Positions 1-10,849 of a DNA stretch of 64,000 nt are shown piece by piece. Both the position numbers and the translations under genes were made by a program. This DNA is from Diphasiastrum complanatum. Taxonomy: Eukaryota; Streptophyta; Lycopodiopsida; Lycopodiales; Lycopodiaceae. Position 1 is the first letter of the stretch. The number at the start of each line of letters is the position of its first letter. The notes below the pieces were generated by a model. That model made no database searches. It had not been told where the DNA came from and saw only the letters and a program-made list of their open reading frames with translations. Location: assembly GCA_029204225.1 (NCBI GenBank), contig CM055094.1, positions 24,264,541 through 24,328,540 of the forward strand. Reading direction: 5' to 3'.

Positions 1-1559
1 ATGAAGTTGCAAAGGTGAATTGGATCGCAGGTGTGAAAGTGGTGACTGTGTTCGATGCCATCCAATCTGGTTTGCCTAATAGCATGGAAACATTTGCCAG
101 GTTTAGTAATAAGTTTGCATGGATTGTGATCTTTTAATGATTAATATAGGAAACGTTGTTGTGAGATCATCAACAGTCGCACCAAAATGAGGATTGACGT
201 TTTTGTATGGCAAAGGAATAATATTGGTATAACCAAGATTAAGATTGGCACCTAGTTTTTGTGAAATATTAGTAAATGCAGAATTTTAAGCTTGACATCA
301 TCAACAACATCACGTCTTTGAATTGTCGCAATGTTTGCACCTTTTGTTAGGTACTTTGATGTATGGCAGATAAAACGTTGTCCGAATTGCTTAAAATTTA
401 TTTAAGATTTTCTCCATTCCAATGTTCACCTCATTGGTAGGCCCGATATTTTAGAGGCCATATCATTTGTTGGCTTGAGCTGAATAGTTTAGCTTTTTAC
501 AGTTCTGAAATCCGAGCTCAAACGAAAGATACGGGAGTTCAAAAAATTGGTGAAGTAAAACAAAAATATCACAAATTATTAAAAGAAAAGGGGTCCTAAG
601 GGCTGGTAGAGTGAGTAATGATTACACAAGTAATGATAGTTGCAAAATACTGTGCTAGTTGAACTAATTGAGTACTTATGCTTTGACTGCACTGAAATCA
701 ACATTCAAACAAGAAAGATATAAAAATGAGTAAACTTAGAAAAGGGGCTATAAAAAATCTATGAACTATATTTGATAAACTTTCGATTCCTTAAAACATG
801 GGCTCGTGAAAGAAAAATGTTGCTATTGATGAGAACATTATAGGGAATGTTATTCCTACATATGAAATAACCAAAATTCGTAACAACTGCCGAGGGGACT
901 CAAGGAGCATGTAATTATCCCATGTGCTCAATAACGGTAATGCTAAGTATAGCCGTGGTGTTAAATTAGAATAGAATCAATCAATAAGATAGTTAATAAC
1001 TTGGCTTGAACAACCACACTATATTTTGTGAATAGCGGGACTTGTAGTAATGGTTGTAAGGCCCAATTTGGCAAAATAAGGACCCAAACTCATATAAGAG
1101 GTACAAAGGACCACTATAAATAGCTGAGATCATGCTAAATTCGGAGGCTATTCTACTTTTGTCTGGTTTTGAAATTTGGCTTTTGAGAGCTATGGATTTT
1201 GCCAATGGATGGTTCATGTATCTACAATCACATGGGGGTTTATCATGCCCTAGTTTTAGACTTGATGTATTGGACGATCAATAATAATGAAGTATCTTAT
1301 CTTGCTTTGCCTAATTTGGTGAATTTTTTTCTAATCTGTCTAGTTTTTTTGATTTCTTGCTGTTTTCTCGATTTCTTGCTTATCATGCTAATTTGATGTT
1401 TAAGAATGGATCGTATGTTAGGATGCTATGATTGGCACATGACATCTTAAGTGTTGATGTTCCGTATAATTTTGATGCCATTGATGTTTCAGCTGCACAG
1501 TGCATATCCTCAAAATACGAGGACATCTTTAATTGGAGAGTTTACGGAACATACAACTT
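1..1559. other. AT-rich unassigned sequence
   Basis: No reading frame of convincing length or family is visible on either strand. The stretch may include the decayed 5' part of the gypsy fossil that becomes readable at about 1560, but I could not align it to the gag start of the better copies in this window. Confidence 0.5.
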
Positions 1560-2337
1560 GCAATATATTCTGGTTAGATGAACTAGATAATTAGTTTTCA
1601 GATTGCGGACATACCTTTGGATGTATTTGAAGAGTGCATTAGTGGCTTTCACTGTGATTTTAGGGCGGTGACATGGTGGAGGACTATGTTATCTGATATT
1701 GTAGGGCATGTGTTACACATTGGATTTAGACAGGTTGTGATAGGTATGCAATGCATTACATAATAACTGGATATATTTGTAGTTTATAGTAGGTTGGCAC
1801 TACTTCAACCTATTGGTACAAGTTCTTCGAGTTTTCTTATTTACTTATTGATTTGAAGACCGATGAAATTGTACCGCAGTGGGTAGTTAGATTGAGAGGG
1901 CTAGTTGGGTACAAAGTTGCTCCCTTTAGGGAACCACCCTTGTCATTGTGCTTTAGCTTCTACATTGCCGTATAGATACCCACATTAATACTTGATTTTG
2001 TGGTTATCACCAAAGCCTTTGGACCGTCTTGCTTTCTGGAGTTAGACATTCTTGCTTATAGTACTTCTTTTTCTACCACTAATGTGCTACTAGCCACACG
2101 TTACCGATTTTTGTTCTACATTTTTTCAATAGTGTACTTTAGTGGAAATGGAAAAGATCCAAGAAAAGTGCTTGTGCTTCAAATGTAAGAGCCTAGATGA
2201 TAGAAGTATTGATTTTAGGCCATTGTCTATTGCTACCACAATCATACCCTTATATGATGTAGTTGATAAGAATGATTCAAAGCTTTGTATTCATATTATA
2301 GAGGAGGTCACCAAATTTTAGAGTGTGTTGCTCAATT
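1560..2337 (+). pseudogene. gypsy gag fossil, first segment (G7)
   Basis: Translated piecewise, this matches the gag of the better gypsy copy at 52.2-53.4 kb. At about 1598-1690 there is a stretch ending in the gag hallmark AVTWW (compare AATWW). Around 1830-1915 a stretch reads like FFEFSYLLIDL and RLRGLVGY (compare FMELSYLFTDL and GLRGALRY). A degenerate zinc-knuckle start CLCFKCKS lies near 2168-2195. Many stops and frameshifts show it is long dead. The reading continues across the hAT insertion at 6758. This is an inference from copy-to-copy alignment by eye, with no database search. Confidence 0.65.
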
Positions 2338-2345
2338 ATCTCATG
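2338..2345. repeat. 8-bp target site duplication of the hAT element, left copy
   Basis: ATCTCATG occurs directly before the left terminal inverted repeat and again at 6750-6757 directly after the right one. Eight base pairs is the target duplication length of hAT transposons. Removing the element and one copy restores a gypsy gag reading (..AQLSHAT..), matching AQLAYAT of the copy at 53.4 kb. Confidence 0.9.
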
Positions 2346-2371
2346 CTTAGAAGCCCGTTCCGACCATTTTG

Positions 2372-2432
2372 GGTCGGAACGTTCCGTTCCGAACGTTCCT
2401 GGAGTTTCGGAACGTTCCTGGTTGGAACGAGT
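2372..2432. repeat. hAT subterminal palindromic repeats
   Basis: Overlapping copies of GGAACGTTCC or close variants are packed just inside the left end of the hAT element. Clusters of short subterminal motifs are a known feature of hAT elements, where they act as transposase binding sites. That role here is inferred. Confidence 0.6.
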
Positions 2433-4672
2433 TTTTTTTTTATTAAAAAAAGAAAGATAAAACCCCTGCTGGCCCGCACATTAGCCATTTCAGAAGTTTG
2501 CGATCAGGGAAAGTGCGCCTACAGTCATTTTCGGGATGAGCTGAGTGGTATATGTTCTATGCTTTTTCTGTCATCGTTGTTTGGGTATGTCAGTGTGATC
2601 AGCTGTAGGATTGTGTGGTGATATTAGTTTCGTTTTTCAGATCCCATTTCGTAACTTTTTTCAATATCTTTTTTTCTTAAGTTTTCTAATTTGATGGGCA
2701 TAGAATGGGCTGTATGCATCAGATTAGGATACTTGTTTGTGCGTTTAGTTTCTTTTAGTATGTATACAAGTGTCTGAACCCGTTCGTTGTTTCTTTTCTC
2801 AAGTTCTTGTAGTTTTTTGGGAATCCCACTACGTAGGCTAGAGTCAGGGCCTTTTTGTGTATTTTTTTAGGATTTCGGAAAATCTGCAGGGTTCAGTGTT
2901 TGTTGTTTGGTGTTTGGGGTTTGTTGTTTGTTGTTTGTTGTTTTGTGTTTTTTTTTTCGAGTTTACTGGTCAAGTTGCTTGTGGTCGTCGAGATTTAGAG
3001 TTTGCAGTTTTATTTTTGGGATTTTTTTAGTTTCTGGTTTAGGGTTCATCATGCATAGGCCGTCATATTGGGATGAGGTGCAGCTTTTACAGGATGAGGA
3101 TGGTAGGTATGGGGGGACTGGTGCTAAGCACTGGAAATCTCCGTTCTGTCAGTCTGATTACTCCAGCACACTCACCAGAGTCAGCGCTCAGCTTGTCGGT
3201 TCATCAGAGGGGGCCACAGTTGGCATATGAGGTTGCCCCATGGTTCTAGAGGCGGAGCGACATCGTATGATTGAGGCTTACTCACGGTCAGGCACTGCAG
3301 TTCCTGTTGCACCAGTTGTTAGTCGCGGCCCCTCCTCTAGCCATGAGCCACCAGTCGCTCCCACGAGCATTTTTGAGAGGATGAGGCAGGCAGGTGTTGC
3401 TGCATTTGCTTCCACTAGCCGACCATCCACATCTACGACACCTCCTATCACATCCACCACACCTCCTACCACATCGGGGCATCATGAGAGACCTTCTACT
3501 TCTGCTACACCTGATAGACCTTCCACATCTGCTACAGCTGATAGGCCTAGCACATTAGGGCCACCTCCAGCTATGCCCTCAGCTACTGGTAGTGTCCCAC
3601 TTTCATCAGACGCAGAGCCTGTTGCCGATGACCGAGCACCACCCCGGGCACCTCGTCCACCTTGAGGCAGGTCCACCTCACGCTCCACCCTACCTCAGAG
3701 CACCATTCGTCAGTCCTTTCGATGGGGCAATGATGAGGTAGCTGAGAGGGCATTGGCAGACATGTTCTATGGCCTGAACCTACCATTTGCTATAGCGGAT
3801 ACCCACCTATTCAGAGATGCCGTTGCTGCTGTAGCTGCATGCACCCCTGCCTTTAGGCCCCCGACCACTGAGGCCCTTCGCACCACATGCCTTAGGGCAG
3901 CATACGACCGCGCTCATACACAGTTGCAGCAGCTTAAGTCAGGCTGGGAGGTTTTTGGTTGCTCTATCATGGCAGATGGATGGACTGACGTGCAGAGTAG
4001 GTGAGTCGTCACCATCTTGATTTCCAGTTGCATGGGCACCATGTTCTGGAAGGCAGTTGACTCCTCTCGTGGGGGTGCCATCCAGGACGCTCGCTACATA
4101 TTTGAGCAGATTGATGGAGCCATACAGCATGTGGGCCCCGCTCATGTGGTGCAAGTTGTCACAGACAATGCATCCAACTGCTTTGAGATGGGGAGGATTT
4201 TGACAGCTACTTACCCCCACATTGTCTGGATGCCTTGTGCAGCCCACTCCATTGACTTGATGTTCAAGGAGATTTCGCGTCTAGATTGGGTCACTGCTAT
4301 CACATCTAGAGCCATGGCTGTTGTGAACTTTGTTAGACGGAAGCGTCGAGCCTTGGCCATGTTTCGCATGCACAGCAAATTGGACCTGCGGAAGCCTACT
4401 TCCACCATATTCGGATACCATGTATTGGTGCTTGAGCGCTTGCTCAAGTGTCGAGAGCCACTAGGCAGGATGGCCACATCTATGGATTTTATTGCTTGGG
4501 ACCAGAGCCGAGCACCAGATGGGGTGGCCTTCGTTGCTACAGTTTTTGCCACGGACTTCTGGCGTGATGTGGAGCAGCTCGTCACTGCTTTGAGACCCAT
4601 GTATGCGGTTCTTCAGTTGGTGGATCGAGAGGGCAGTACCATGGGGCAGCGGCCACTTCTTCCACAGGCCAG

Positions 4673-4786
4673 GTATGTATGTCACTTCAATTCAACATTA
4701 CATTCAGGCATTTTCATTCCATTGTATGACCGCATGGCCGTTGGTGATCTTTTATGGTTTATTGCTTGCACATTTTTTGCTTGTAG
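4673..4786 (+). other. hAT transposase intron 1
   Basis: The donor gtatgt follows AG at 4671-4672 and the acceptor is ttgtag at 4781-4786. Splicing restores the hAT region that reads WLWRWNKLHRPIH. The length of 114 bp is typical for a short plant intron. Confidence 0.75.
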
Positions 4787-5129
4787 GATGGCGTAGCTCA
4801 AATCCATATGGCTATGGCGATGGAATAAGCTCCATCGACCCATTCACATAGTGACTCACCTACTACACCCGTTGTGGCAGTCACCTAGCTAGCTGCAAGA
4901 CGAGGAGCTATCAGGTGATTTGGACTCATATGTGTCACAGGTCTACACGGGACATGGGCAACTATACGAGTTGGAGGTTCAGTACAGCAGGTACAAGAGC
5001 CAGTTGGGAGCGTTCTCAAGGGAGTTGGCGAAGGAGAGAGATAGCCGATTTCGTGCAATCACATGGTGGGGTATTTTTGGGGACCTCACCCCGGTCTTGA
5101 TGAGGCTTGCGCTACGTGTCCTCTCACAG

Positions 5130-5238
5130 GTATTTACCATACTTTTTTTCTTGATGTTCATCGTTGTCTTCTCTTCAGTCGTAGGTGGTGTTTTCAAAAA
5201 ATGTACTTACTCACTTGTATTGTGCATATTGTTTCTAG
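5130..5238 (+). other. hAT transposase intron 2
   Basis: The donor gtattt is at 5130 and the acceptor tttctag ends at 5238. Joining ..RVLSQ to DCSASACERNWS recreates the conserved C-terminal hAT dimerisation segment, which strongly supports the splice sites. Confidence 0.85.
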
Positions 5239-5622
5239 GATTGCTCTGCATCGGCTTGTGAGAGAAACTGGAGCACCTGGGTGCTTGTTCACACGAAAAA
5301 GCGCAATAGGCTATCAGTTGAGCAGTGCGAGAGGTTGGTGTTTTGCAACACCAACGGCAGGTTACTTTGTCGCATCGGGGGGGGTTCTCTTTCCATCATG
5401 GAGGTGAACCCAGATCATTGTATCATGTTTCTTGAGGATGGGACTGAGCCAACTGCACCGGAGGAGGATATCACGGCCTAGATTTACGAGGATATCCAGG
5501 GCGAGGCGGTCTGGCACAGACGAGTTACTAGACATGCCCCCAGGGCCCCTGGCAGTATAGTTGCAGCTGACCATGATGCTCTCGACGACACACCCCTGAC
5601 AGAGTCTATTATGCCTACTCAG

Positions 5623-5735
5623 GTAATGAAAATCTTTGGTTCAAGTTGTGATTACAGATCAAGTTCTTCTTTTGCTTGTGGTCTCTGAATGTGTTGGCTT
5701 TGTGCATGTATCGACATTGAGTCCTTGATGTGTAG
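5623..5735 (+). other. hAT transposase intron 3
   Basis: The donor gtaatg is at 5623 and the acceptor tgtag ends at 5735. The flanking acidic reading frame continues through to the TGA at 6153-6155. The support is frame continuity only, because this tail is not a conserved domain. Confidence 0.6.
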
Positions 5736-6757
5736 GATCAGCATGCGCACACATCGGAGGATGTAGACCATGGGCAGGAGGAGGCAACAGCGGGTTTTGA
5801 CTTCACACACATTTCCCTTACCCCTCCTAGGCCCCGGTATGTCGATCCAGATGCAGAGACCCAGGCAGAGCCAGATGACGAGACATTGGATTGCCTACTG
5901 GAGACCATGTTGAGCACGAAGGGATTTTTTGATGGCAGGTCCACTCGCAGTGTACGAGCCAGGGGTATTGGCAGATCTAGCAGTAGGCCCAGCCTAGCCG
6001 ATCTGTATGTGCAGTTTGATCAGGAGCCAGGAGCATGTGCCCCCAGTACCTCTACTGCCCCACCGATACCTAGGGGTAGGGGTAGGGGTAGACCTCGAGG
6101 GTCAGGCGTTGGATCTAGCCAGGGCATGAGCCAATCTGCTAGAGCTAGAGGCTGAGGCTGAGGCTGAGGCAGATCTGGGCGGCTCGTGGCCCCCTCACCA
6201 GACATTATAGAGAGTCCCGTCTTAGCCTCAGATGACGTCTCACCATCGGATTTATTTTCATAGTACTATGTTATCAGACATGACGTGTTTCTTTTTGTAT
6301 CGGATGAACGGCGGCGAACGCATAATTATTTTATGGATGTTTCTTGCTTACATTTATGGCTCTTCCCTAAACCATGCTCGGATTATATGATGGTTATTCT
6401 CTTGCAGTTCCGTTACGTTTCATCAAGAATGTTTCTTGGTTTCAAAATAATTTCATGGTTTTGTTGATAAGTGTATGGTAGTTGGTCAGATCGTATTTTT
6501 AATGCAAAATTTAGCCGAGCACCGTAGGTTGTTCCTATTGACATGAATGCTCAGGTTATTTTTACTCCATTCAACACTCCTAGTTAATAGTCTGATTATT
6601 TTAATTAATTGTCTGTTCATTATTAAATCTGTTTAATGTAGTTAATTTTTTGTTTTTAAGTTAATTAGCTGAATTTTTACATAAATTAATTCCTTTGTAA
6701 AAAAACGTATTTTTTTTTTTGGGGCATCGTTCCGGAACGGGCAACTAAGATCTCATG

Positions 6758-6885
6758 CCACATAGGCTGTTTAAGGAGGACCATGTGACATTCTTGTGTG
6801 GGTATGTGTATTGGGTTGAGAGCTTATCACTGGTTAATACTAGCATTAGATACTCATTTTTTAGTAGCCATTTTGAGCCTCAGCC
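6758..6885 (+). pseudogene. gypsy fossil, second segment (G7)
   Basis: This continues the fossil interrupted by the hAT element. A reading around 6830-6860 (LVNTSIRYSFFSS) parallels the protease start LVDTGSTHSFIS of the copy at 53.5 kb. It is very short and decayed. Confidence 0.5.
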
Positions 6886-6889
6886 ACAT

Positions 6890-7660
6890 ATTTCCTTGGG
6901 GTTTAAGATAAATCTCTTATTCAACAATGCCATTGAGAAAGGCAAATTTCACATCTATTTTATGTGTTTACCAACTAAAATGAGTTGCAAGTTTAAGAAC
7001 AAACGTACTGGTAGGCATCTTAGCAATGGGAACACATGTTTAAGCTAAATCTAAGCCCTCTTTTTGTGTGTAACCCTTTGTCACTAGCTCTGCCTTGTGT
7101 TTGTCAATAGCGCCATCGACATGATATTTGACTTTGTATACCGATTTTTTACCAATTGGCTTTTAATTTGGCTTTGCTTCCACGAGATTCCAAATTCTAC
7201 TCCTCATGATTGAGGAATACTCTTCCTTCATTGCTTCGATCCAAACTTCTTGTTATGAAGCTTCTTCATAAGATTGACGCTCTTCCACGCTTAATACTTT
7301 TGCCATTAAAACAAAATTGATACTGGAACCTTGAATCATCATCGATGAGGATGATGAAGTATGACGAGCCACCATTACTTAGAGTTTGGGCTGGTCCCCA
7401 AAGATGTCGCTATGCACGATCTCCAGGATTGATTTGGCTCTTATCAAACCATCCAACGGAAACTTTTGCTGGTGATGTCTGCCATATACACAAGGTTCAC
7501 ATACTTCATGTCTCTCTCTCGTAGTTTCCAAGGGAAATTTAAATCGATGGTCTGAATCGGCCAATTCATTAGTTTGGATTGAGAAAGAATTGGCCTAGCC
7601 AAGTTCAAATCGTCGCATTGTTTTAGGGTTTTTGTGTTGCTTTTATTTTTGATCTTCAAT
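6890..7660 (-). pseudogene. broken copia Pol fragment, antisense
   Basis: Read on the minus strand, 7300 down to 6890 resembles the N-terminal copia reverse transcriptase: EYSSIMRS, then KSVYKVKYHVDGAIDKHKA, then a K-GYTQKEG-like stretch. The segment 7564-7379 resembles the copia pre-integrase region (CEPCVYGRHHQQKFP, then EIVHSDIFG). The integrase core that should lie between them is missing, so this is an internally deleted relic. Frameshifts are present, for example near 7450-7560. Confidence 0.7.
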
Positions 7661-8394
7661 CATAAGCAAAAACAAGTGCTGGTTTAGGGTTTAGTGTGCA
7701 ATGACACCTTTGTACGATGTAGACTAAAATTAATTGGGTCCCTGTCTCCTGATTGTTGATTTTAAGTCATAGATGGTGAGTGCATATTGGCTTCAATGCT
7801 CATTGTTAGAAGTTATAACTTAGAAAGATCGAGATTTGAAGCTCTTTCAAAATTGGTTTGAAACACAATAGAAGGTATCAAATCTTAAAATCAAATCGCG
7901 GCTTCAATGTTGAGTGTTATAACTTTCAACCAAAGAAAATTAAAGAGCTCTTCAACATTGGTTTGAAACATTGAAGTAGGTAATTGATAGCAAGACATGC
8001 CATCGATGACACCTATACACGGCCCTAATTTGGGACCTTTGACACTATAAAATACGCCATTGGAAACCTATATATAGGCCCTTAGACACTAGGATAATTC
8101 AATAGGATTAGATGTATGATTGCTTTGCCACTTACACATAGATTCGATGAAGGTTTTATTCGAATTGATAAAATTTTTGGTATCGGCCTAGATTAGATAT
8201 AGGAAAGTTTTGCATATTCATCTGATAAAGGTTATATCCAATATTGATCAACTTTTTTAAAGAAAAACATTCTCAACTTTTGCCCTAATTATTTAAGGTT
8301 TAAATTGATTTAACAAACCATGATTCTAGGAGACGTTTAACTCTTATCTTCTCCCAAATTGAACTTGGACTGACCATAACTAGATATGGTTTTA
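7661..8394. other. unassigned AT-rich stretch with a diverged tandem repeat
   Basis: No gene is recognised. A roughly 85-bp segment at 7793-7877 is repeated in diverged form at 7903-7981. Both contain a TTGGTTTGAAACA block followed by GAAG(T)AGGTA-like sequence. Confidence 0.5.
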
Positions 8395-9050
8395 ACCTAG
8401 GCAATGAGTATAAGATTACATTCTGCACTTCATGAGGTGTGTATAAATTTCCAATTTTGCCTTAAGGAGGTACAAAACCTCCTTTTACTTTTCAAAATGT
8501 TATGAATGATATTCTCAAACCCTTAGTTTTTATGCTTAACCTATGCAAATCCCACAATTGAGCTCTGTGGTCGACAGTTTTCCTCAATTTCAATGGCATC
8601 GTTTGTCTCGATACACATCCAAATTCTCATCCATTATGTCATAACCTAAACCTATTGTTACACATGTTGCATGCGCATTCCTTGGACTAGCCATCCAATT
8701 GTGAAAATCTTCTCATTTTGCCACAATTTCTTCTCCACTCACAATGTTACTCCAAAAGATAAAATTTTTGGATTTGATTGTGAAGTCTCTTTCAGCAAAC
8801 TCAACAACATTTTTGACTTTCGCACCTGATTTGTGTCTGCTAGATTCTTGTAAGCAATCTATTGTTAAAAATGATGCAAGTCCCTTTCAAATATCCTCTA
8901 GCAAGAAGATGGAGATGCCATAGCATATGAGCTCAAAAAACTCTCTTCCTATGACTCAAGTTATTCCACTGACAGAAAGAAATTTGTTGCCATACTAAAT
9001 GCCTTGAAGACATGGAGCCACTTATGGGGAGTTCATTTAGATCTTTACAT
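8395..9050 (+). pseudogene. gypsy RT and RNase H fossil (G7, third segment)
   Basis: Piecewise matches to the gypsy copy at 39.6-40.3 kb are visible. They include a PFG..PPTF-like stretch followed by TFQNVMNDILKPL (about 8480-8530), CAFLGLA (about 8670-8690), and an RNase H piece AYELKKLSSYDSSYSTDRKK followed by ALKTWSHLWG (about 8925-9030). The order RT then RNase H and the plus orientation agree with the gag fossil upstream, so all three segments are probably one old element interrupted by later insertions. Confidence 0.65.
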
Positions 9051-10297
9051 TTGTCTCTAGTATCTCTGGTATCTTTACTTCCAAAGAGACCTTATGCAAT
9101 ATCGTATCTATGATTTGTGTTCATAGTTGAGGGGGCTGATTGAAATTTATGCTTCCTTTTACTCCAAATAGACAATCTTTTTGCTATGTAATATTGTATT
9201 GACTTTGAGATGAATGACCACATAGATGGTATCTTTCTTTTGTTGCAGTGTTGACATTGTATTTACATCTACAAGTTGTGCAGATGCTTGGATTGAAAAG
9301 GAAGTGAGTATCTTGTTTGATAATTTCTTTTGATTATTGGGATTGGTTACTCTACAACGTTTCTATGCTGAAAAGTTTTGTTGTAACACTTTAGAAGGCT
9401 AAATATTTGTAGAACAATGATAATAGATAGTTATGGTAGACAATTTCACATATTGGGATCTTCTAAGTTTGTTTTATATGAGATTTTCATCATTCACAGA
9501 AGTTTGGATTTAAAGTGTTGTTAATTAAGTTCTCCTTTTTCATAGTTTAACTGATATGAAATTCTATGAGATGTTGTAAAGTCATCATCCACCATTACAA
9601 GAAGTTGGGTCATCCTTATGGCTTGCAACTAATTCTCAATCAACATGTACCTAGATACTAGTACAATTATGTCCTTTACTACAAATTCTATCCCGATAGT
9701 CAGAAAAAGACCTATTGTAAAGGAATTTTACTGCCCAACTATCTCATTGGCTATGCACACAAGGCAGCTTCCAACAACCACAAGACACTAAAATGGGAAA
9801 ATTTAGCCTCATAGTGCATCGATGTTGAATATTTCTTCTAGTACAACAATAATTAGGGCATGGAACAAGAGCTTATTCCTTGATCTAGCAATTAAAATAT
9901 CATTGGTCCCTTTAAGAGCAAATGTAATAAGATATCATTCAAGAAGTTGAGTATCTTCTGAAGTGTTATATTTCTCAATTGTCACTTTGTAATGAAGGAT
10001 TTTTTTCAAACTCTATTTGGAAGGTGATAAATTGTCTTTTTGGAAGGCGGTGAGCCTCATCTAAGAAAGTTTGAAGATAAAAAGCTTAGCATAGTTAGAT
10101 AGCACAAATTAGCATAACGTAGGAGTAAGCTAGAGTCAGAGGGGGGTTTATCCTCCTAAGAAGCTTTAGTAGCGTCAATCTCTATGAAAATTTGGAGCTG
10201 TTGTGATCAATAAATTCTCTCCCTTTTGGTTCCATACACTACTTTTGTCTCAGTTGATGTTAAAAAGATTTATGTTTTCTTCAGTCTGCACATTGAC
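9051..10297. other. unassigned AT-rich stretch
   Basis: Short open segments occur, for example around 9600-9810, where a Lys- and Tyr-rich reading is visible for about 60 codons. I recognise no family and see no long frame. It may be further decayed retroelement sequence. Confidence 0.4.
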
Positions 10298-10382
10298 GAT
10301 GCTCCCATGCATCTTTGTACATATGTATCTGTCTTATGCACCTATGGGTCCCTTGAAGACGTTAATAAAGCTTCTTTCTATG
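10298..10382 (+). mobile_element. LINE 3'-end fragment
   Basis: GTCTTATGCACCTATGGGT followed by CCCTTGAAGACGTTAATAAAGCTT matches the 3' end of the LINE copy at about 24235-24275. Only the last ~85 bp are visible. It ends next to a short GTCACTA tandem repeat (10388-10410). Confidence 0.65.
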
Positions 10383-10849
10383 TCACTGGTCACTAGTCAC
10401 TAGTCACTAGGGTTTCATCTATTTTCTTGTTCATTTCTAGAGCTGCCAAACCCTCAGACTCATCCATCTTCACGACCCAATTTCAGGTCCCTTGTTTTCT
10501 CTCCTGCGAAATGTGCAAGAAATTTAATAAGTAACTAAAGATTAGTGCAATATCTGCTTATGGGACTATGGCATAGGCCACGTGTCATGTTACAACCTAA
10601 CCAATGTAGAGAATCAATGCAAAGAAGGGTCTAATTAAAAACCGTACGTATGTACAAGGACCAATCAACATGCTAAAATGTCATTTTCTCCATCACTGCT
10701 GACATTCTCTTACTGCTAATCACTATTTCTAGAATCCCCTTCCACTGACAAATTCTATAGGACTTAGTATGCCATGACCCTATACCTCTATCTGCACAGA
10801 TACACGCATAGGCTATTGACCATCTAAAACACCATCATGCCAATCCTCA
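10383..10849. other. unassigned sequence
   Basis: It begins with about three GTCACTA units. Nothing else is recognised before the antisense LINE fragment. Confidence 0.4.

Larger units (their letters stand above)
3051..6155 (+). pseudogene. hAT transposase (BED / DUF659 / dimerisation type), broken by stops
   Basis: The start is ATG 3051. One frame runs to an intron at 4673-4786; further GT-AG introns fit at 5130-5238 and 5623-5735, giving exons 3051-4672, 4787-5129, 5239-5622 and 5736-6155 (about 923 codons). In order: a degenerate BED finger near 3140-3200 (WKSPFC.., where a zinc-binding Cys and His appear lost), a Ser/Thr/Pro-rich linker (3400-3660), a DUF659 part (GCSIMADGWTD near 3957-3990), the catalytic-core signature VVTDNASN and PCAAHSIDL (4155-4260), a RWNKLHRPIH stretch, and the C-terminal dimerisation motif ACERNWS..HTKKRNRL (about 5254-5320). 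An AT-hook-like GRGRGRPRG lies near 6068-6105. In-frame stops at 3228, 3663, 4002 (TGA), 4794, 4890 and 5479 (TAG) are each one C-to-T change from CGA or CAG. Confidence 0.9.
2346..6749 (+). mobile_element. complete hAT-superfamily DNA transposon (4404 bp)
   Basis: The element is bounded by terminal inverted repeats CTTAGAAGCCCGTTCC (2346-2361) and the reverse complement of CTTAGTTGCCCGTTCC (6734-6749), 14 of 16 identical, and by the 8-bp duplication ATCTCATG. Close to the left end, within 2372-2430, are several copies of a GGAACGTTCC-like palindrome, and the right end has a related TTCCGGAA. Such subterminal repeats usually bind transposase. Inside is one transposase gene with introns (3051-6155). 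It inserted into an already present gypsy gag, so it is younger than that fossil. The transposase carries several nonsense mutations, so this copy could move only if another copy supplied the enzyme. Confidence 0.92.

Noticed and set aside
3278-3786. Several minus-strand open frames in the hAT N-terminal region
   Set aside because: They are shadows of the GC-rich Ser/Thr/Pro linker of the transposase; no family resemblance.
10385-10412. GTCACTA repeats as a possible CRISPR or satellite
   Set aside because: Only about three 7-bp units without spacers, in a plant-type genome.
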